This document shows, piece after piece, positions 19,401-25,275 of a DNA stretch of 35,563 bases. The position numbers were made by a program, and so were the translations under genes. Source of the stretch: Candidatus Micrarchaeia archaeon (GTDB taxonomy: Archaea; Micrarchaeota; Micrarchaeia; Anstonellales; JAHKLY01); the NCBI GenBank assembly GCA_041653315.1, contig JBAZFO010000012.1, forward strand, positions 1-35,563, in the 5' to 3' direction. The notes beneath the pieces were generated by a model that searched no databases, was not told the origin of the DNA, and saw only the letters and a program-made list of their open reading frames with translations. Each line of letters begins with the position of its first letter. Within the stretch, counting starts at the first letter, position 1.

Positions 19401-21594
19401 CCTATCTGTTGAAGTAAAAGCCCTGGGCGAAATATATGCTGATAATGTCGTTGAAGATGTTGCCAATAAGATAGGCGAAAAAGAGGATAAGCGAAAAGCA
19501 TATACATCAGCGGCAAAGGCTGTTAATTTCCGTAATTTAGTGGGCGGACAGGAAAACGTTAAGCGAATAATGCAGATTAGAGCCAAATTACAGGAAACTA
19601 CCGGTTCGCAAGATTCTGATATTTTAGAGCAACGCAAAGAATTGATTGCGGAACTTACAGACCTTGACCCGACATATCCGTACCGTAAGAGAATTGCTAT
19701 GCACCTTTCAAAGCTGAAAAAGAAAGGCACATACAACGAACTGGAAGACGATACAAGCGGCTTGTTCAAAGAACTTGCTCGATTGGCCGCAGAAGAATCT
19801 AAATCGCCGTTAGGATTGGCCGCAAGGGGCGTATTCAAGGCTATGGCCGAGCGAGATAAAATGATACGCGATACGCTCGGCAAGGAATATCTCACGCCAG
19901 AAAAACTGGCTATGAAAGACGGCTATGTTGAATGGTTTTACAAGAGGCCGAACGTATTTTATCGGGCGCAAACTCTGAACGAATCACAGATAGCGGCTTT
20001 TGTTGAAAACTCCGCAGAAGAAGTCGGAGATATGTTGCATATTCCTAAATCAAAACTTCGCGCCGCTCTTGTGCTTGGCAGACGCAAGGGAATGATAATA
20101 CCGGATTGGCTGGCCGCACAGCTTGACGACCTGCCGGTAAATAAGAGAAGTGGTTATGTAACGCGGTCTTTCACTACTCCGTTTATTCAGTTTTGGAAGC
20201 GATGGATTTTAAGAGTAAATCCAATCAGGTATAATTTCCGCAACCAGTTAGGTGATACTGAACGCCTTAATGCGTCCGGCCAGACCAGCCGAATCAAGAA
20301 CATACCACAGGCATTAAAAATGCTAATAACCAAAGAGGGTGAACTTTATACCCTTGCAAAGCAATTCGGCGTAATCAATTCGGTTTTTTGGCACGAAATG
20401 AACGATGTTTCTAAATTGCCGGAATTTGAAAAATTCAAGAATATCAGTTATCAGAAGAATTTTAAACAAGCAATCGCATCGTTGTTCACCTTGCCGGTCA
20501 AGACAATATCAAGAGTTGGCAGTATCGAGCAAACCCTTACGCAAATGCGGGAAGATGTTTTGAGATTGGCTGTATTCATCGGCAATTATGAAGACTTGAA
20601 AGCCGGAAAACCCGCTCGTCATTGGGCAGGTCAAGTGGCCGACATTGAAGCTATTGCAAAAGAAGAACCCGCCAGGGCTGCGGCGAAAATATCAAGAGAA
20701 ACGCTCGGCGACTATGGCTTATTTACGCCTTTTGAAAATGATGTTTTGCGTCAAGGCATTTTGCCTTTTTATTCCTGGATAAAGTTAAATACCACTTTCT
20801 GGCCGAGGGTCTTGAAAAATGCCGCTAAAGAGGGTACTGCCGGCAGAAACATTGCGGCGGGTGCGTCCATAGCGGGATTAAATATCTCCAAATGGCTCAT
20901 TCGTGCTTTATGGGCTTATGCAGCGGCCTATCTTTGGAATCACCGAGACGATGAAGCCAGTAAAAAAGAAGAAACCCTGCCATTCTGGTTAAGGGCTATA
21001 CCTCACGTCAATATCGGGAAAGTAACTCTTTGGGGACAAACCGCATTGAGCGACTTTATGGAATGGTTCGGTATGGACGAACTGGCCGGTGTTATGTGGC
21101 GCAAAGACGCAGGATTCCTTGATGCTAAAGAAGCGGCGTTAGAAGCGGCAAAGGTTATTGCCGAGTCCCCGGTGAATAAAATGTATCAGGCGTTAAATCC
21201 GTTCCTGAAAGCACCTATCACCGGCATAACTGGACAATCTACTTACCCAAATGTATTTAAGCCGCATTTTGTAGCCAAACCCGCAAGCACCAATTCTCTT
21301 GAAAGAGCGATATTAGATATTATGGGCGGAGACGCAAAGAAGTTTTATCAAACCGCCGTTGCCGATAAAAAGGGCAACCGCAGGGCATTTGACGATACCC
21401 TCAATGCTTACTTTGCCGGATGGTTTATGAGACAGACCGACGAAGATACTATGCTTGAAGAAATCTGGAAAACTAAAGAATGGACAACGCTTAAAAGAAA
21501 TTCCAAGACGACAGGCAGAGTAGCAGGCGACCCCAAAAAAGGCAAAGAGGCCGAATGGGAAGAATCTAAAATAAGAGAACGAGCGTTATATTAA
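10471..21594 (+). CDS. Giant polyvalent virion protein: ParB-like, DNA methyltransferase and Strawberry-notch helicase
   Basis: A 3707-aa protein with a TTG start and a GGAG site. Visible parts in order: three SDFTKLL repeats (residues 3-9, 26-32, 45-51); long helical and low-complexity regions; a ParB/sulfiredoxin-type domain (about 755-870, GRHRLDLARR at 822-831); an N6-adenine methyltransferase (EPSAGTG 1337-1343, NPPF 1400-1403); a disordered Gly/Ser/Arg linker (about 1515-1650); a Strawberry-notch-type SF2 helicase (P-loop GDGTGVGKG 1756-1764, DESH 1866-1869, SEAGGTGASYHAD about 2240-2252, GRTHRSNQ 2280-2287); further helical domains; and an LPD38-like region near the end (about 3410-3490) with a hydrophobic ISKWLIRALWAYAAAYLW. 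Such fusions are the known polyvalent proteins of phages, thought to be packaged and ejected with the genome to modify or protect it in the new host. It occupies the P22 gp16 position after two or three ejection genes. Confidence 0.85.
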   Translation: MASDFTKLLSPDNNTAVIERPNQSKSDFTKLLTTDKVAVSEQPKSDFTKLLQPKQPSIIETGTPEQPINIAAQYRDMLDPNTGKDSVFVGANTDDPVKKAKLPDSIFKIESPAGTLYTTNKAKAEAYKADQTDENRAKILGYNEPKSEILNSGKEPQAVVVKDADGYRIAEELTTDPNTVIAKYKKQGYKNIAIESPMQTQINRALPADPQSGMTQGFQGIQPQTAGLEPSKLEKLTQLPGKPLVAAAESVKKNMPSLSEWKAIVANPTFKGYTPEEYKGGFLKEVNDRAFVAATKVIPFAKLMQKAMLAGKPDEVKKAYQSQLENMPKEFTGVGSITVPLTADLVKLAVDWKYLYPAYFKVAGLSNEAIASIPAFKKAGQIIENSGGIKAIADKFPRIYQGVKNAIGASIAGFEVGAGVQAVEGTGQGTSYGQQAKDIAASGGKMAALAGLFSGAGSIDARLKLRADKQAMIKRLDTQIRQTVAEIPSAPGSAAVVRSVESLKNAGLKRIDEIIAAHESDITGFRKGNLYPNVANAELAKTKPAQEIQRFLQYGYEPTRKIDFKAPEPLKSGMGVRKPTEVLANEPATRVGEIAQAITRPVETVKGAIKGVRESIKPQSAAEITKQIQAEAIKAPMGSIRAVKNSNGKYEVKMGSNAPDNPFTNESFIGEFDTAQIARSSYNAWFNKQQQQKTKAPISEQTAVIEPKTAAPVEVVKPAEKMSEIIPDEIAKPITNKGLSPEIIEKTSEKESAILKTDQFPIEEVSIENILLSKDVPNFKEGANKNTGVVQGEELQGKYNRLGTAPILVWQRENGDMEVITGRHRLDLARRTGEKTIPAQIVKEADGFDKAMALTSDAESNIRDGQGKVRDYAQYFKNTEIDEGTARERGLLSRAKGKAGFIIGKSAVDDVFARFLGGKLTEAKAEAIAVGAPKNESVQLAAAAEAENMSADELEQYTRILARTKPSDNVKAKQGNLFGFDDSAINEAKAVSKEVSKESNLIKDRILAVKGALRRPEVAKKMGLEFSDEAHIRAEVKKLEDRLEALRHTSTTPELYAEMKQRSGLSPETAEKQAARDNIAPQNTAEAGITKPETINRDYKIIKEKLGEKKAQNYFSQVYKLVNPNQNEIAEYRTNGIVVKEGDKYLFKAIAGEGTKASPYRLSDWKPQDVTSSFNQPAPEDGGAKTQKPPISGKARIVKSKSGIETIPIAKAKGSLSDDVSDWLDKGHTITESDFFKLADAAYGGTRAEGKYQISDAYDELELGVNKHLKGKTDPTVKTAKDAVVEAGKARAILDKIPVQKNRSGEKDTMQQFSTPPDYAYAISWLANINENDIVLEPSAGTGSIAVHAVNAKPAKVIGNELSVRRAELLKEIGVDEVRTEDAEQIHNIFEEKPSVVLMNPPFSRAASRMGNEKVLGTDLRHIDAALKLLQDKGRLVAIMGRPLHEAKGENKSFIVWLNGIKAKYDVKANIYVNRDIYKKYGTSFPTRVLVIDKVRAKERKIIGGTVDSIDQLLYTLDGVRNERQRPKQVETKSGLQKPADTGEAGSQPGDIIQSSVDIMGAGKLRPQGSVEQRTTGTSRPSRSNVKLESAESKSDIGAGDVAGRRDGLGQGTAGQQGQSTGSNRANRQSVQLSENNQAGIKPDSSVDVVRIERRDSQKNKSNKKLTDNVFESYKPTKVYMPGSKSHPASLVESAAMAAVQSPDMNYELKIPKVIVAKGLLSDIQLEAIAYVGQAHSQTLPEDTGGVVYRKGFMIGDGTGVGKGREIAGTILDNWQHGRRKVVWLSENQKLFNDAMRDWVALGQDKATIFNFNKIKAGAPIQAKQGVLYSTYDTLKSKSKDKDAKSRLEQVIDWLGADFDGLIVFDESHNMSNATPKKGSAGTTKPSNKALAGVDLQKKLPNARVLYVSATAATEVDNLVYADRLGLWGAGTPFANKFDFINKISEGGVATMELVARDMKALGLYVARNLSFNDGTKEGTVEYKRLEHVLTPEQRKVYNKLADAWQVVLNNINEALKVTAGSYSRDGEPKINKDAKRSAMSLFWSAHQRFFNQIITAMQAPSMVNAIEKDLANNESVVIQLTNTFEAAQERALSQRDTSDEDGLDDFDITPRDMIMQLIERSFPTAQYEEYVDENGNKSSRIVKDSKGNTIQNKEAVAMRERLLDQLGSIVVPESPLDMIINHFGIDKVAEVTGRKRRVVFKRQENGEMKKVIDKRPPASSNPAEIARFMNGQKRILIFSEAGGTGASYHADRIAKNKQHRSHYLFQAGWRADKAVQGLGRTHRSNQVNAPTYTLVTTDLKGQKRFISTIARRLDQLGALTKGERKAGSTGIFSAADNLESIEAHEAMRTFFSELARNQIEDLDVATFQKQTGLKLVDEQGNLLQTLPPIRQFLNRLLSLNIDYQNKVFDEFESRLQHKVEQAIAEGTLDQGIENYRADKIETIEQKTIYKHPQSGSETQYVKLKIGRKIEPITWSVIQKRKVKSFVQSSKGKLYAVIDTHARTESTTGRIIGQYRLIDQSISRFIDKDNIDYDRHDNWKTIDKAKAENLWNNAVDDLPKMREHEEHLITGLILPIWDRLNGKARVYRILTDDGELLVGRIIPASEIQRTLQNLGATSEAPEMSPNKAVKGLLGGDFTIDLVNGWRIKSAVVGGEKRIELTGSDFQNDIELGKIGVFKERIAYKTRYFIPTADTETYEEVVKRWPISNIDYASSRDTGFQSDPQIDVDPTGEGGFVIVPGGRGERGKTQKNWLDTDKVKSPDAEIEDFFGRTLRPPYVKKASSLIEKASAYFRERFVFAHHAPQTPETAYIRDLIRTMPEERRYAFEKAVKDIIAILDGDGTVQALDSAGLDLLRRKVFVQDILHEAEISRSVSGNLKIEQLQAEDARLDELIAKVPSVKKAYEARQKLWENVSKDLLDRGVLGEEEAANRAYVRHFVLDLAEKNRPTGFKKKKLSDPYRSYSKHRKGSVKDISTDYLSVEVKALGEIYADNVVEDVANKIGEKEDKRKAYTSAAKAVNFRNLVGGQENVKRIMQIRAKLQETTGSQDSDILEQRKELIAELTDLDPTYPYRKRIAMHLSKLKKKGTYNELEDDTSGLFKELARLAAEESKSPLGLAARGVFKAMAERDKMIRDTLGKEYLTPEKLAMKDGYVEWFYKRPNVFYRAQTLNESQIAAFVENSAEEVGDMLHIPKSKLRAALVLGRRKGMIIPDWLAAQLDDLPVNKRSGYVTRSFTTPFIQFWKRWILRVNPIRYNFRNQLGDTERLNASGQTSRIKNIPQALKMLITKEGELYTLAKQFGVINSVFWHEMNDVSKLPEFEKFKNISYQKNFKQAIASLFTLPVKTISRVGSIEQTLTQMREDVLRLAVFIGNYEDLKAGKPARHWAGQVADIEAIAKEEPARAAAKISRETLGDYGLFTPFENDVLRQGILPFYSWIKLNTTFWPRVLKNAAKEGTAGRNIAAGASIAGLNISKWLIRALWAYAAAYLWNHRDDEASKKEETLPFWLRAIPHVNIGKVTLWGQTALSDFMEWFGMDELAGVMWRKDAGFLDAKEAALEAAKVIAESPVNKMYQALNPFLKAPITGITGQSTYPNVFKPHFVAKPASTNSLERAILDIMGGDAKKFYQTAVADKKGNRRAFDDTLNAYFAGWFMRQTDEDTMLEEIWKTKEWTTLKRNSKTTGRVAGDPKKGKEAEWEESKIRERALY
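15035..15412 (+). CDS. Nested overlapping gene inside the polyvalent gene, helical protein of unknown function
   Basis: A 125-aa open frame in the +1 frame of the giant gene, starting MNVKDLNKSKLNQVCKNLLI and ending SYLKTIRPELSQTQA. Its composition is that of a compact, helical, acidic protein (four Trp, many Leu/Glu/Asp, for example LYNLQLTLWGLENLDLKGAW). The host frame over the same bases is low-complexity linker (GRRDGLGQGTAGQQGQSTGS) between the methyltransferase and helicase domains. A TGGAG ribosome site sits seven bases before the ATG (15035). This combination suggests a real overprinted gene; the upstream in-frame ATG 15023 is less well placed. Chance remains possible because no homologue was checked. 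Function unknown. Confidence 0.5.
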   Translation: MNVKDLNKSKLNQVCKNLLIQEKQEASPETLYNLQLTLWGLENLDLKGAWSNVQQELLDQAEAMLSWNPQKVNRTLEQGTLPDDETAWDKELLDSKDSQRVAIELIDNLYSYLKTIRPELSQTQA

Positions 21595-21636
21595 AAACAT
21601 CACAGCCAAACTAAAACTTTGATAAAGGAATACACA

Positions 21637-21978
21637 ATGAGCGGACAGAACAACGAAGATAAAAATTGCGACACCTGTAAAGAACACAGTGGAATGATAG
21701 GCGAAGTCGATAATATCAAAAAGTCGGTGGACTTATCAACAGCCAATATTACAAGGCTTTTTGATAAGTTTGAAGCTCTTGCTGAAAAATTCCAAGATAA
21801 GTTTCAGGAACTAAGCAGTGGTTTTCAGGATAAACTCGAAGAAATGAGCAAGGATTTTCAGGATAAGTTTTTGAAACTTGCGCAGCGTCCGGGCTGGTTA
21901 GTATGCTCAATTATCGCGGCAGAGACAACCATAATCGGCTCGTTGCTTACGTTTATTTTGACTACGCATTTTAAATAA
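21637..21978 (+). CDS. Holin-associated membrane protein, XhlA-like layout
   Basis: A 113-aa protein starting at ATG 21637 (AAAGGA upstream), preferred over a TTG 18 bases earlier. The N-terminus holds CDTCKEHSG, the middle is a coiled coil with imperfect repeats (EKFQDKFQELSS, GFQDKLEEMS, KDFQDKFLKL), and the C-terminus is one transmembrane segment (WLVCSIIAAETTIIGSLLTF). This layout resembles haemolysin XhlA-type proteins that act with holins. It is paired with the next membrane gene, nine bases away. Probably a lysis component; the C-x-x-C near the N-terminus is unexplained. Confidence 0.55.
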   Translation: MSGQNNEDKNCDTCKEHSGMIGEVDNIKKSVDLSTANITRLFDKFEALAEKFQDKFQELSSGFQDKLEEMSKDFQDKFLKLAQRPGWLVCSIIAAETTIIGSLLTFILTTHFK

Positions 21979-21987
21979 AGGAGTTTT

Positions 21988-22230
21988 ATGGAAACTTATA
22001 ATTTTATCGTAAAACACTGGGTTGAAATTGTTGCAGTATATACCTCATTGGTAACGATTGCCTCGATTATCGTCAAGTGGACAAAAACATTAAAAGACGA
22101 TACTGTACTGCTTGCGATTATTAAGTTCACAAGCAAATGGATAGCCCTTAATAGAACTGTCAACGACAGCAAAGAGCGAGATAGAATTACTGATATTAAC
22201 GAAATAGGAACAATTAACGAAAAGGAATAA
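21988..22230 (+). CDS. Probable holin
   Basis: An 80-aa protein with a strong AAAGGAG site. One transmembrane segment (WVEIVAVYTSLVTIASIIVK) is followed by WTKTLKDDTVLLAIIKFTSK and a polar tail. The K-D-D motif after the membrane segment recurs in small phage proteins annotated as holins. The adjacent XhlA-like gene agrees with a lysis cassette. The lytic enzyme is not beside it; a transglycosylase lies at 26085. Confidence 0.5.
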   Translation: METYNFIVKHWVEIVAVYTSLVTIASIIVKWTKTLKDDTVLLAIIKFTSKWIALNRTVNDSKERDRITDINEIGTINEKE

Positions 22231-22234
22231 AGTT

Positions 22235-23797
22235 ATGAAAAAGTTTATAGTTTTATTGGTTTTGGCGATGGTATCAGTTGGGTTTAGCGAAAGAACTTTT
22301 CTGCCTACTGGTATGTATAATTTAACAAACACTAAATTTGTTAAGCCCACAGATTCTCTGCAAACCGCCTACGATTGGCTCAAATCGTCTGGCAGAGATG
22401 CGCAGATGGGAGTATTGTCAGCGACCAATCAAAGATATTTGCTTTTAACTGCTGGTACTTATGAAGATAATTTGGCTATAGATACAAATTTTGTGAATGT
22501 CAAAGAGCTTGTACCGTATACAGTTTGGGTTAGTGGAAATTGGACAGTAACTGCTGGTATTGATACTCTGCCAATAAATACTACTAAAGGTAGTGTTTAT
22601 AAATATAGAAATGTTAAGCCAATATTTATAGAAACAGCGGATAATTTGACTGGTTGGCAAGACTCTGCAGCGTTTTGCAGTCCTTCATTAGTAACAACAT
22701 CTTTATGTAGTACAAATATAACCGTAGCAGGGTTACCTCAATCAGTTGCATTTACAATAGCGGATGAGCATACTTACGCAAGCATAGATAAAACATTTTC
22801 GTCGCCAGTTGACATAACAGGTTCTCAACTGGTCATTCGATATAAATTAGAAACATTACCCACGGCTATTTCATTTACTTTTGGAGATTCTGCGTGGAAC
22901 AATTATGTAGTAATGAGGATAGCTCGACCAACATCATTGTTTTCGTATGCTGGATGGCACGAGGTAAGTTATACTTTAACAGATGCGTTGACAGCTACTT
23001 CTGGAGATTTAGCCACAGCGTTATCATCTTTTCAAAGATGCAAGATTCGAGTTGACGGGACTGCTGGAACTACTTTTATCTTAGACCGAATTATGTTTAT
23101 ACCTTCAATGGCAAAAGGATTTTATTCCTTTACTTTCGACGATGGACATAAGAGTAACTATCGCTATGCAGCCTATTTATCCAGTAAAGGAATAAGAGGA
23201 ACTTTTTATGTAGTACCCAGTTTGGTAGGCACAACAAATTATTTGTCAATATCTGAATTACAAGAGATGCAAATGGCTGGGCATTTAATTGCAAATCACA
23301 CTTTTGACCATAGGTACTTTAGTGTTTTGGGAGACCCAATGTATACCGCTTTGCAGGATTATGCTTGGGCTGCTAACTGGCTTCAAACAAAGGGAATGGC
23401 AACTGGCTCTCGAATAGGAGCTGCCCCTGGAGGAAGTGGTAATTGGCTTAATCAATATGACCAGATACTTGATTTGGGTGTATTGGAGAGTATTCGATTA
23501 CTTGAGCAGTACTCTACCGATACCTATCTTTATCCTGGGTCTTATGACCTTAGCAAAATATATGCCAAGCATATAATTGATAATCCCGGAAGTGCCTCTG
23601 CCGCGGCAGCTTTGGATAGATGTGAAACCTATAAATTTCCATTGATTTCGCTATTTCACCCTCAACTTGAAGGAGGTACAGATTTCTCGTGGGCACAATT
23701 TACCGCTCACGTAGATGCAGTAGTAGCAAAACGTGATGCTGGTACTATACTGGTTGGTACACCTCTTGACTTATTAAAAATGACAGGAGTTGAATAA
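22235..23797 (+). CDS. Secreted polysaccharide deacetylase (CE4/NodB) with N-terminal beta domains
   Basis: A 520-aa protein with signal peptide MKKFIVLLVLAMVSVGFS. Residues about 20-290 are beta-rich, including a probable carbohydrate-binding jelly-roll (about 135-290). The CE4 domain starts near residue 295: YSFTFDDGHKSNYRYAAYLS holds the catalytic/metal Asp pair (TFDDG about 300-304), and NHTFDH gives the zinc-binding HxxxH (355-359). A later GAAPGGSGN stands where CE4 enzymes usually have the RxPY motif, so that loop is atypical. CE4 enzymes remove N- or O-acetyl groups from chitin, peptidoglycan or surface glycans. In the late operon it could be a tail depolymerase changing host surface glycans, or it could act in the periplasm during lysis. 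A/T-rich codon use differs somewhat from the upstream genes, which hints at acquisition. Confidence 0.75.
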   Translation: MKKFIVLLVLAMVSVGFSERTFLPTGMYNLTNTKFVKPTDSLQTAYDWLKSSGRDAQMGVLSATNQRYLLLTAGTYEDNLAIDTNFVNVKELVPYTVWVSGNWTVTAGIDTLPINTTKGSVYKYRNVKPIFIETADNLTGWQDSAAFCSPSLVTTSLCSTNITVAGLPQSVAFTIADEHTYASIDKTFSSPVDITGSQLVIRYKLETLPTAISFTFGDSAWNNYVVMRIARPTSLFSYAGWHEVSYTLTDALTATSGDLATALSSFQRCKIRVDGTAGTTFILDRIMFIPSMAKGFYSFTFDDGHKSNYRYAAYLSSKGIRGTFYVVPSLVGTTNYLSISELQEMQMAGHLIANHTFDHRYFSVLGDPMYTALQDYAWAANWLQTKGMATGSRIGAAPGGSGNWLNQYDQILDLGVLESIRLLEQYSTDTYLYPGSYDLSKIYAKHIIDNPGSASAAAALDRCETYKFPLISLFHPQLEGGTDFSWAQFTAHVDAVVAKRDAGTILVGTPLDLLKMTGVE

Positions 23798-23865
23798 TGG
23801 CAAATGAAGCGATAATAAAATTTGATACCAGCAGAACTTTAACGGTCAACCTAAGCCTATGCTAA
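23797..23865 (+). CDS. 22-codon ORF coupled to the deacetylase, possible gene remnant
   Basis: Its ATG overlaps the deacetylase stop (TAATG). It reads MANEAIIKFDTSRTLTVNLS then LC and stops. The start resembles N-termini of small phage tail-tip proteins, so this may be the 5' remnant of a lost gene. The terminator follows 27 bases later. It could also be non-functional. Confidence 0.25.
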   Translation: MANEAIIKFDTSRTLTVNLSLC

Positions 23866-23892
23866 GATAACATTATTTCTTCTCTCCTCCTG

Positions 23893-23937
23893 CGATGGGC
23901 GGTTTGCTGAACACAGTAGGCCGCTCATCGTTTTTTT
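23893..23937 (+). terminator. Strong intrinsic terminator of the late operon
   Basis: CGATGGGCGG (23893-23902) pairs with CCGCTCATCG (23921-23930): ten pairs including one G-U. An inner CTG/CAG pairing lies in the loop, and seven T follow. It marks the end of the late transcription unit, just before a new promoter. Confidence 0.85.
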
Positions 23938-23955
23938 AAATAAAAAAGATTTTGC

Positions 23956-23984
23956 TTGACATCGCCATTCTGTCAATATATAGT
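23956..23984 (+). promoter_or_regulatory. Sigma70-type promoter
   Basis: TTGACA (23956-23961), a 17-base spacer and TATAGT (23979-23984) directly follow the late terminator and precede the zinc-ribbon genes. The stretch TATAGTGAGGA matches TATAGTGATGA at the promoter at 31135, suggesting one promoter class. Confidence 0.75.
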
Positions 23985-24010
23985 GAGGAAAATTTAATCG
24001 GAGATTAGAT

Positions 24011-24370
24011 ATGAAAACGGCAAAAGCAAGGGATTTAACTTGTTTGTGTCTCGGTATTATTGTCGGAGCAATAAGCACATTTGGCATTTTGAGCAAATAC
24101 CACTATAGTCCAAATGACAAAAGACAACAGCCTCGCTGGGCGGAAAGGGCATACGCCGAAACGCACGGTTATTTTTGGCTACCCTGCCCTATTTGCGGGA
24201 AGCCTTTTGGCGGACACGAACAATCCTTTGGAAGTTTGATTACCGAATTGTATCCTAATGGCTGTTATAAGGGTACAAGCGTTTGTGCAAATTGTATCGA
24301 AAAGGCCAATGAGCTAAATAAGCCCTTGCTTGAAAAACAAAAAATTATTTTAGAAAATAATCATAAATGA
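24011..24370 (+). CDS. Small membrane-anchored zinc-ribbon protein
   Basis: A 119-aa protein with a GGAG site. The N-terminal LTCLCLGIIVGAISTFGILS is probably one transmembrane segment. It is followed by a zinc-binding pair: CPICGKPFGG (about residue 56) and CANC (about residue 94). It is the first gene after the promoter at 23956, so probably expressed early. No family recognised; the C-x-x-C pairs suggest metal binding. The stop overlaps the next ATG. Confidence 0.55.
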   Translation: MKTAKARDLTCLCLGIIVGAISTFGILSKYHYSPNDKRQQPRWAERAYAETHGYFWLPCPICGKPFGGHEQSFGSLITELYPNGCYKGTSVCANCIEKANELNKPLLEKQKIILENNHK

Positions 24371-24519
24371 CCCCCTCGCAGAAGAAAGCCCAACAGAAGT
24401 ATTATAAGAACTGGTACAAAAAGAATGGCCGCAAGCGAAAGCCAACACACCCTTGCCCGATTTGCGGTCGGCATAAAGTTTCAGTTAGAATAAGGAAGTG
24501 TCCAAAATGCGACAAATAG
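24367..24519 (+). CDS. 50-aa basic zinc-ribbon protein
   Basis: A 50-residue protein coupled by an ATGA overlap. It is lysine/arginine-rich at the start (KKAQQKYYKNWYKKNGRKRK), followed by CPICG and, fourteen residues on, CPKC, a four-cysteine zinc ribbon. The basic tail suggests nucleic-acid binding. Such mini zinc ribbons are frequent in phage early regions; the function is unknown. Confidence 0.6.
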   Translation: MTPSQKKAQQKYYKNWYKKNGRKRKPTHPCPICGRHKVSVRIRKCPKCDK

Positions 24520-24531
24520 AAAGGTAATTTT

Positions 24532-25080
24532 ATGACAAAGACAGAACTGAAATGCGGGTGCGGGGGTGAAACAAGTTGCCGCAGGCTTAAGGCTGGAAAA
24601 ATTACTTATAGCGTTATGTGTAAAAAATGTGGAGTTGTAACGCAAGACCATAATTCCGAGGCCGAAGCTATCGCAGTATTTCGTCTTGCTACAAGAGCCG
24701 ATAGGTCGATAGTCAATAGTACGGTTATGTGTCCCGATGATGGTTGTTGCGGCTGTTTGGGCGAGCCTGAAATAGTCGGAGAACCTGTTTGTAATGAATG
24801 TGGCAAGAAATACCGGATTATACCCGCCGATGTTAAATCAGGCATAAACTGGATTAGCGTCAAGGATGGATTGCCGGAAATCGTAGCAAAAGATGAACGG
24901 ACGCAAGAGGAATTATCTGTAATCGTATTAGTCTGCGATATGACTCCCAAAGGCGGGTCTCTACACGACATCGAAAAGGCAATTTATAACCACACCACAA
25001 AGACGTGGGAACTCAAAAATTCTTTTCCGCATTTCATAGTTACTCACTATGCTTATCTCAATTTGCCCGACAAAACATAA
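24532..25080 (+). CDS. Lar-like zinc ribbon fused to DUF551
   Basis: A 182-aa protein with an AAAGG site. Residues 1-50 (LKCGCGGETSCRR, then YSVMCKKCGVVTQDHNSEAEA) follow the Lar restriction-alleviation pattern: two cysteine pairs and an S/E-x-x-A tail. A second cysteine cluster, MCPDDGCCGCLGEP and VCNECGKKYRI, lies at about 66-100. Residues about 106-182 match DUF551: WISVKDGLPE at the start, VIVLVCDM in the middle and VTHYAYLNLPD at the end. Lar-type proteins reduce type I restriction of phage DNA; DUF551 has no established role. The fusion of the two is unusual. A hairpin follows the stop. Confidence 0.6.
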   Translation: MTKTELKCGCGGETSCRRLKAGKITYSVMCKKCGVVTQDHNSEAEAIAVFRLATRADRSIVNSTVMCPDDGCCGCLGEPEIVGEPVCNECGKKYRIIPADVKSGINWISVKDGLPEIVAKDERTQEELSVIVLVCDMTPKGGSLHDIEKAIYNHTTKTWELKNSFPHFIVTHYAYLNLPDKT

Positions 25081-25083
25081 AAT

Positions 25084-25116
25084 CAGGGGACAATAATTGC
25101 CAGATATTATCCCCTG
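25084..25116 (+). other. Hairpin after the Lar/DUF551 gene
   Basis: CAGGGGA (25084-25090) pairs with TCCCCTG (25110-25116). Inner A/T bases can extend the stem. No T run follows, so it may protect the mRNA end or be a weak Rho-assisted terminator. Confidence 0.45.
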
Positions 25117-25190
25117 TGCGTATCCATACGACAGGTCAAGCCTGCTTTGTGAACTTGAAAAATAGCATTACCGACAAAACAAATAATGTA

Positions 25191-25196
25191 TATAAT
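25191..25196 (+). promoter_or_regulatory. Candidate -10 element (TATAAT) for an intergenic transcript
   Basis: A perfect TATAAT. The base nine positions after it (25205) begins a 12-bp inverted repeat, the same offset as in the two pseudoknot RNAs. No good -35 is seen (TTACCG at 17 bases), so confidence is modest. Confidence 0.35.
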
Positions 25197-25204
25197 GTAC
25201 TTTG

Positions 25205-25234
25205 ATTAGCCCATTGATTTTGCAATGGTCTAAT
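25205..25234 (+). repeat. 12-bp inverted repeat / hairpin
   Basis: ATTAGCCCATTG (25205-25216) and CAATGGTCTAAT (25223-25234) match at 11 of 12 positions around a 6-base loop. It could be a 5' stabilising hairpin of an intergenic RNA or an operator. Confidence 0.55.
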
Positions 25235-25244
25235 AATGTGAGCT

Positions 25245-25261
25245 GTCAAGTAATCCTTGAC
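25245..25261 (+). promoter_or_regulatory. Palindromic site GTCAAG-N5-CTTGAC
   Basis: A perfect 6-bp inverted repeat with a five-base centre, the size expected for a helix-turn-helix dimer operator. As RNA it is a small hairpin. Confidence 0.4.
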
Positions 25262-25275
25262 GGTTGCCACAGACA

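Noticed and set aside
25005..25205. 66-codon + frame over the 3' end of the Lar/DUF551 gene and the following hairpin
   Set aside because: No ribosome site, overlaps a better gene, and ends in promoter-like sequence.
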